Shown piece after piece: positions 62,726 through 64,000 of a stretch of 64,000 nucleotides of DNA. A program made the position numbers and the translations under genes. Positions within the stretch are counted from its first letter, which is position 1. The number at the start of each line of letters is the position of its first letter. Source of the DNA: Bacillota bacterium (GTDB taxonomy: Bacteria; Bacillota; Clostridia; Christensenellales; Aristaeellaceae); NCBI GenBank assembly GCA_023411395.1, contig JAEYOV010000050.1, positions 1 through 64,000 of the forward strand, in the 5' to 3' direction. A model generated the notes under the pieces. That model was not told the DNA's origin. It was given only the letters and a program-made list of their open reading frames with translations, and made no database searches.

Positions 62726-63321
62726 GGGGATATACAGCTTTCATGCTTCATCCGCAGGCGGCGGTAGGCAAGATACAGCAACAGCTCCGCAAACCCCAGG
62801 CCCGTCAGGACGGCCGCCCCGGCGGGATAAAGGTAGCGCATGCCAAGCCCGTCATAGGAAAGGCGAAGGATGGCCGCGTTTGCCCCGGATACACGGATGA
62901 GGATGAGCAGGTTCAGCACGCCCATGGCCGTGCCGAAGACCGCGCTGAGCAATAACCCGGCCTTGCGGGCCTTGGGCCTTTGCAAAAAGCTGAACAGGCT
63001 TCCAAGCGCCTGTATAAAAAGGCACGCAAGGGTGGCAAAGCTTAAGAAGTTGAGCAGCGCATTGACGGCGAACATCTCCCGGACGCCGGGATATGCCCTG
63101 GCAAACAGCTTATCCACCTCCATGGCGTTTTGGAGGAAGTACGAATAGGACCAGCCATCCATCTGCTTTAGATACGCCGCGGGATTCAGCCCCGGATGAA
63201 GGAGTACGGCCAGAATGGCCAGCGGCCAAAGCCGCAGGCACCACCGCAATGCTTTGTATGTATACAGTCTCTTCCCCTTCAATACACTGCCCCCTTCCTG
63301 CGGCATGAATGCCTTCATCAA
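62722..63321 (-). CDS. Uncharacterised multi-pass membrane protein
   Basis: A 199-residue protein I do not recognise. About four membrane segments are visible: LWPLAILAVLLHP (about 33-45), FLSFATLACLFIQALGSLF (about 92-110), GLLLSAVFGTAMGVLNLLILI (about 122-142) and AAVLTGLGFAELLLYLAY (about 170-188), with a loop between the first two predicted outside. No motif is seen. It overlaps both neighbours by 4 nt (ATGA on each side), between a Gfo/Idh oxidoreductase and the importer D permeases, so it is a true operon member, perhaps an accessory to the transporter. Confidence 0.7.
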   Translation of the reverse strand: MMKAFMPQEGGSVLKGKRLYTYKALRWCLRLWPLAILAVLLHPGLNPAAYLKQMDGWSYSYFLQNAMEVDKLFARAYPGVREMFAVNALLNFLSFATLACLFIQALGSLFSFLQRPKARKAGLLLSAVFGTAMGVLNLLILIRVSGANAAILRLSYDGLGMRYLYPAGAAVLTGLGFAELLLYLAYRRLRMKHESCISP

Positions 63322-64000
63322 GCCTTGATCAGCATATCCAGACTTCTTGCACTTTGAACCCTGGATAACAGCTCCTCCGTCAATGCAAAGGTTTTCAGGG
63401 CGTCGGCATAGGATGAACGTACAAGGGACATGTCTTTTGCCTCAATGGCCCGCATAAATCCCCTGTGCTCCTCCTCGTATTCATCCGCCGTCCCCTGGAA
63501 TTCAAAGGGTTCCCCCGCCACCATGCCGCTTGCCTTGTTTTTAAACAAGTCCACGGTGACGGAGCTTTTATCCGTCATGATCTCCACCAGGCACCTGGGG
63601 AACGGTGCGCACCAGGTATGGGTATGGCTGACGATGACCCCGTTCTCCATTTGAAGCGTCCACGTCAGCGTGTCCACCGTGGTATTTGAGCTTCTGACCG
63701 GGATGCCCTGGTTGCCTGCAAAAACCGTCTGAATCATTTTCACTTCACAGCCGGAGATATACCTGCAAAGATCAAGATAATGGATGCACTGGTCGCCCAC
63801 CACCCCTCCGGTAACGGAGACCTTGAAAGGATCAAAATGATCCTCCGAGAGCCTGTCAAGCTGATGATAAAACGTATTATAAAATTGGATCATGACAAGC
63901 ATCTTTCGCTCGCCTGATATTGCGTCCAGGGTATGATTCAGGCTCTCGTTCCAGCGGTGCATGAAGCCGACCGAATGGAGGAGGTTTGTATCCCGCAAAA
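63318..64000 (-). CDS. Gfo/Idh/MocA-family oxidoreductase, C-terminal part (cut by window edge)
   Basis: The last 226 or so residues of a sugar-type NAD(P) oxidoreductase; the Rossmann N-terminus lies beyond 64000. GGVVGDQCIHYLDLCRYISG (with the Asp-x-x-x-His catalytic pair typical of the family) and a beta-sheet C-terminal domain (TLTWTLQMENGVIVSHTHTW) are visible. It would oxidise or reduce a sugar, inositol or sugar acid. First seen gene of the importer D operon; its stop overlaps the next start. Confidence 0.85.
   Translation of the reverse strand, partial: LRDTNLLHSVGFMHRWNESLNHTLDAISGERKMLVMIQFYNTFYHQLDRLSEDHFDPFKVSVTGGVVGDQCIHYLDLCRYISGCEVKMIQTVFAGNQGIPVRSSNTTVDTLTWTLQMENGVIVSHTHTWCAPFPRCLVEIMTDKSSVTVDLFKNKASGMVAGEPFEFQGTADEYEEEHRGFMRAIEAKDMSLVRSSYADALKTFALTEELLSRVQSARSLDMLIKA

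Noticed and set aside
1..64000. CRISPR arrays, tRNA or rRNA genes, insertion sequences, prophage
   Set aside because: No regular spaced repeats, cloverleaf sequences, transposase motifs or phage genes were seen on either strand.

Overview
The window looks like a carbohydrate-catabolism region from a fermentative Bacillota (Clostridia-type) chromosome. The evidence is moderately high GC, clear AGGAGG-type ribosome sites, sigma-A-like promoters, Lpl/Msm-type sugar importers without their own ATPase, a YesM/YesN two-component pair, and LacI, ROK and AraC regulators. I cannot name the species. Nearly every one of the roughly 47 genes concerns uptake or intracellular breakdown of oligosaccharides. 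No rRNA, tRNA, CRISPR array, insertion sequence or phage gene was seen. None of the glycosidases carries a signal peptide, so they should act in the cytoplasm on imported oligosaccharides.

Layout. (1) 231-4452: a GH130 enzyme and a beta-helix protein, divergent from a UROD-family gene. (2) 4460-10961: ABC importer A (SBP, MalF-like, MalG-like) with a YesM/YesN pair; a small HEAT-repeat gene follows at 11176. (3) 11781-14025: a LacI regulator, a decayed dehydrogenase remnant and an ADP-ribosylglycohydrolase-family gene. (4) 14090-19913: ABC importer B (Lpl type), a second GH130 and a divergent LacI regulator with candidate operators. (5) 20182-21363: a serine-palmitoyltransferase-like alpha-oxoamine synthase. 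(6) 21511-29726: a GH105 gene, a pseudogene zone, then an operon with a GH172-family protein, a TIM-barrel glycosidase, a mannitol-1-phosphate-dehydrogenase-like enzyme, a PfkB kinase and D-lyxose isomerase, divergent from a ROK regulator. (7) 29723-42303: ABC importer C heading an operon with a toroid protein, GH105, GH38 and a mutarotase, divergent from a membrane-anchored AraC regulator. (8) 42377-45459: a GH4 enzyme and a second UROD-family gene. (9) 45574-64000: a large cluster with importer D (permeases and SBP separated), three GH38 alpha-mannosidases, a clan-D-like glycosidase, a DUF1537 acid-sugar kinase, a class II aldolase, an Asp/Glu-racemase-family protein, an MBL-fold protein and a partial Gfo/Idh oxidoreductase.

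How the parts may work together (inference). Four importers bring in oligosaccharides. GH38, GH130, GH105, GH4, GH172 and other hydrolases trim them. The mannose isomerase/kinase genes and the kinase/aldolase genes would feed products into central metabolism. The most interesting points are a GH105 + GH38 + toroid operon that fits a uronate-mannose side chain of xanthan type, an operon pairing a large GH38 with a kinase/aldolase/racemase set, stem-loops or palindromes directly behind every SBP gene, and four SBPs that all lack a lipobox.
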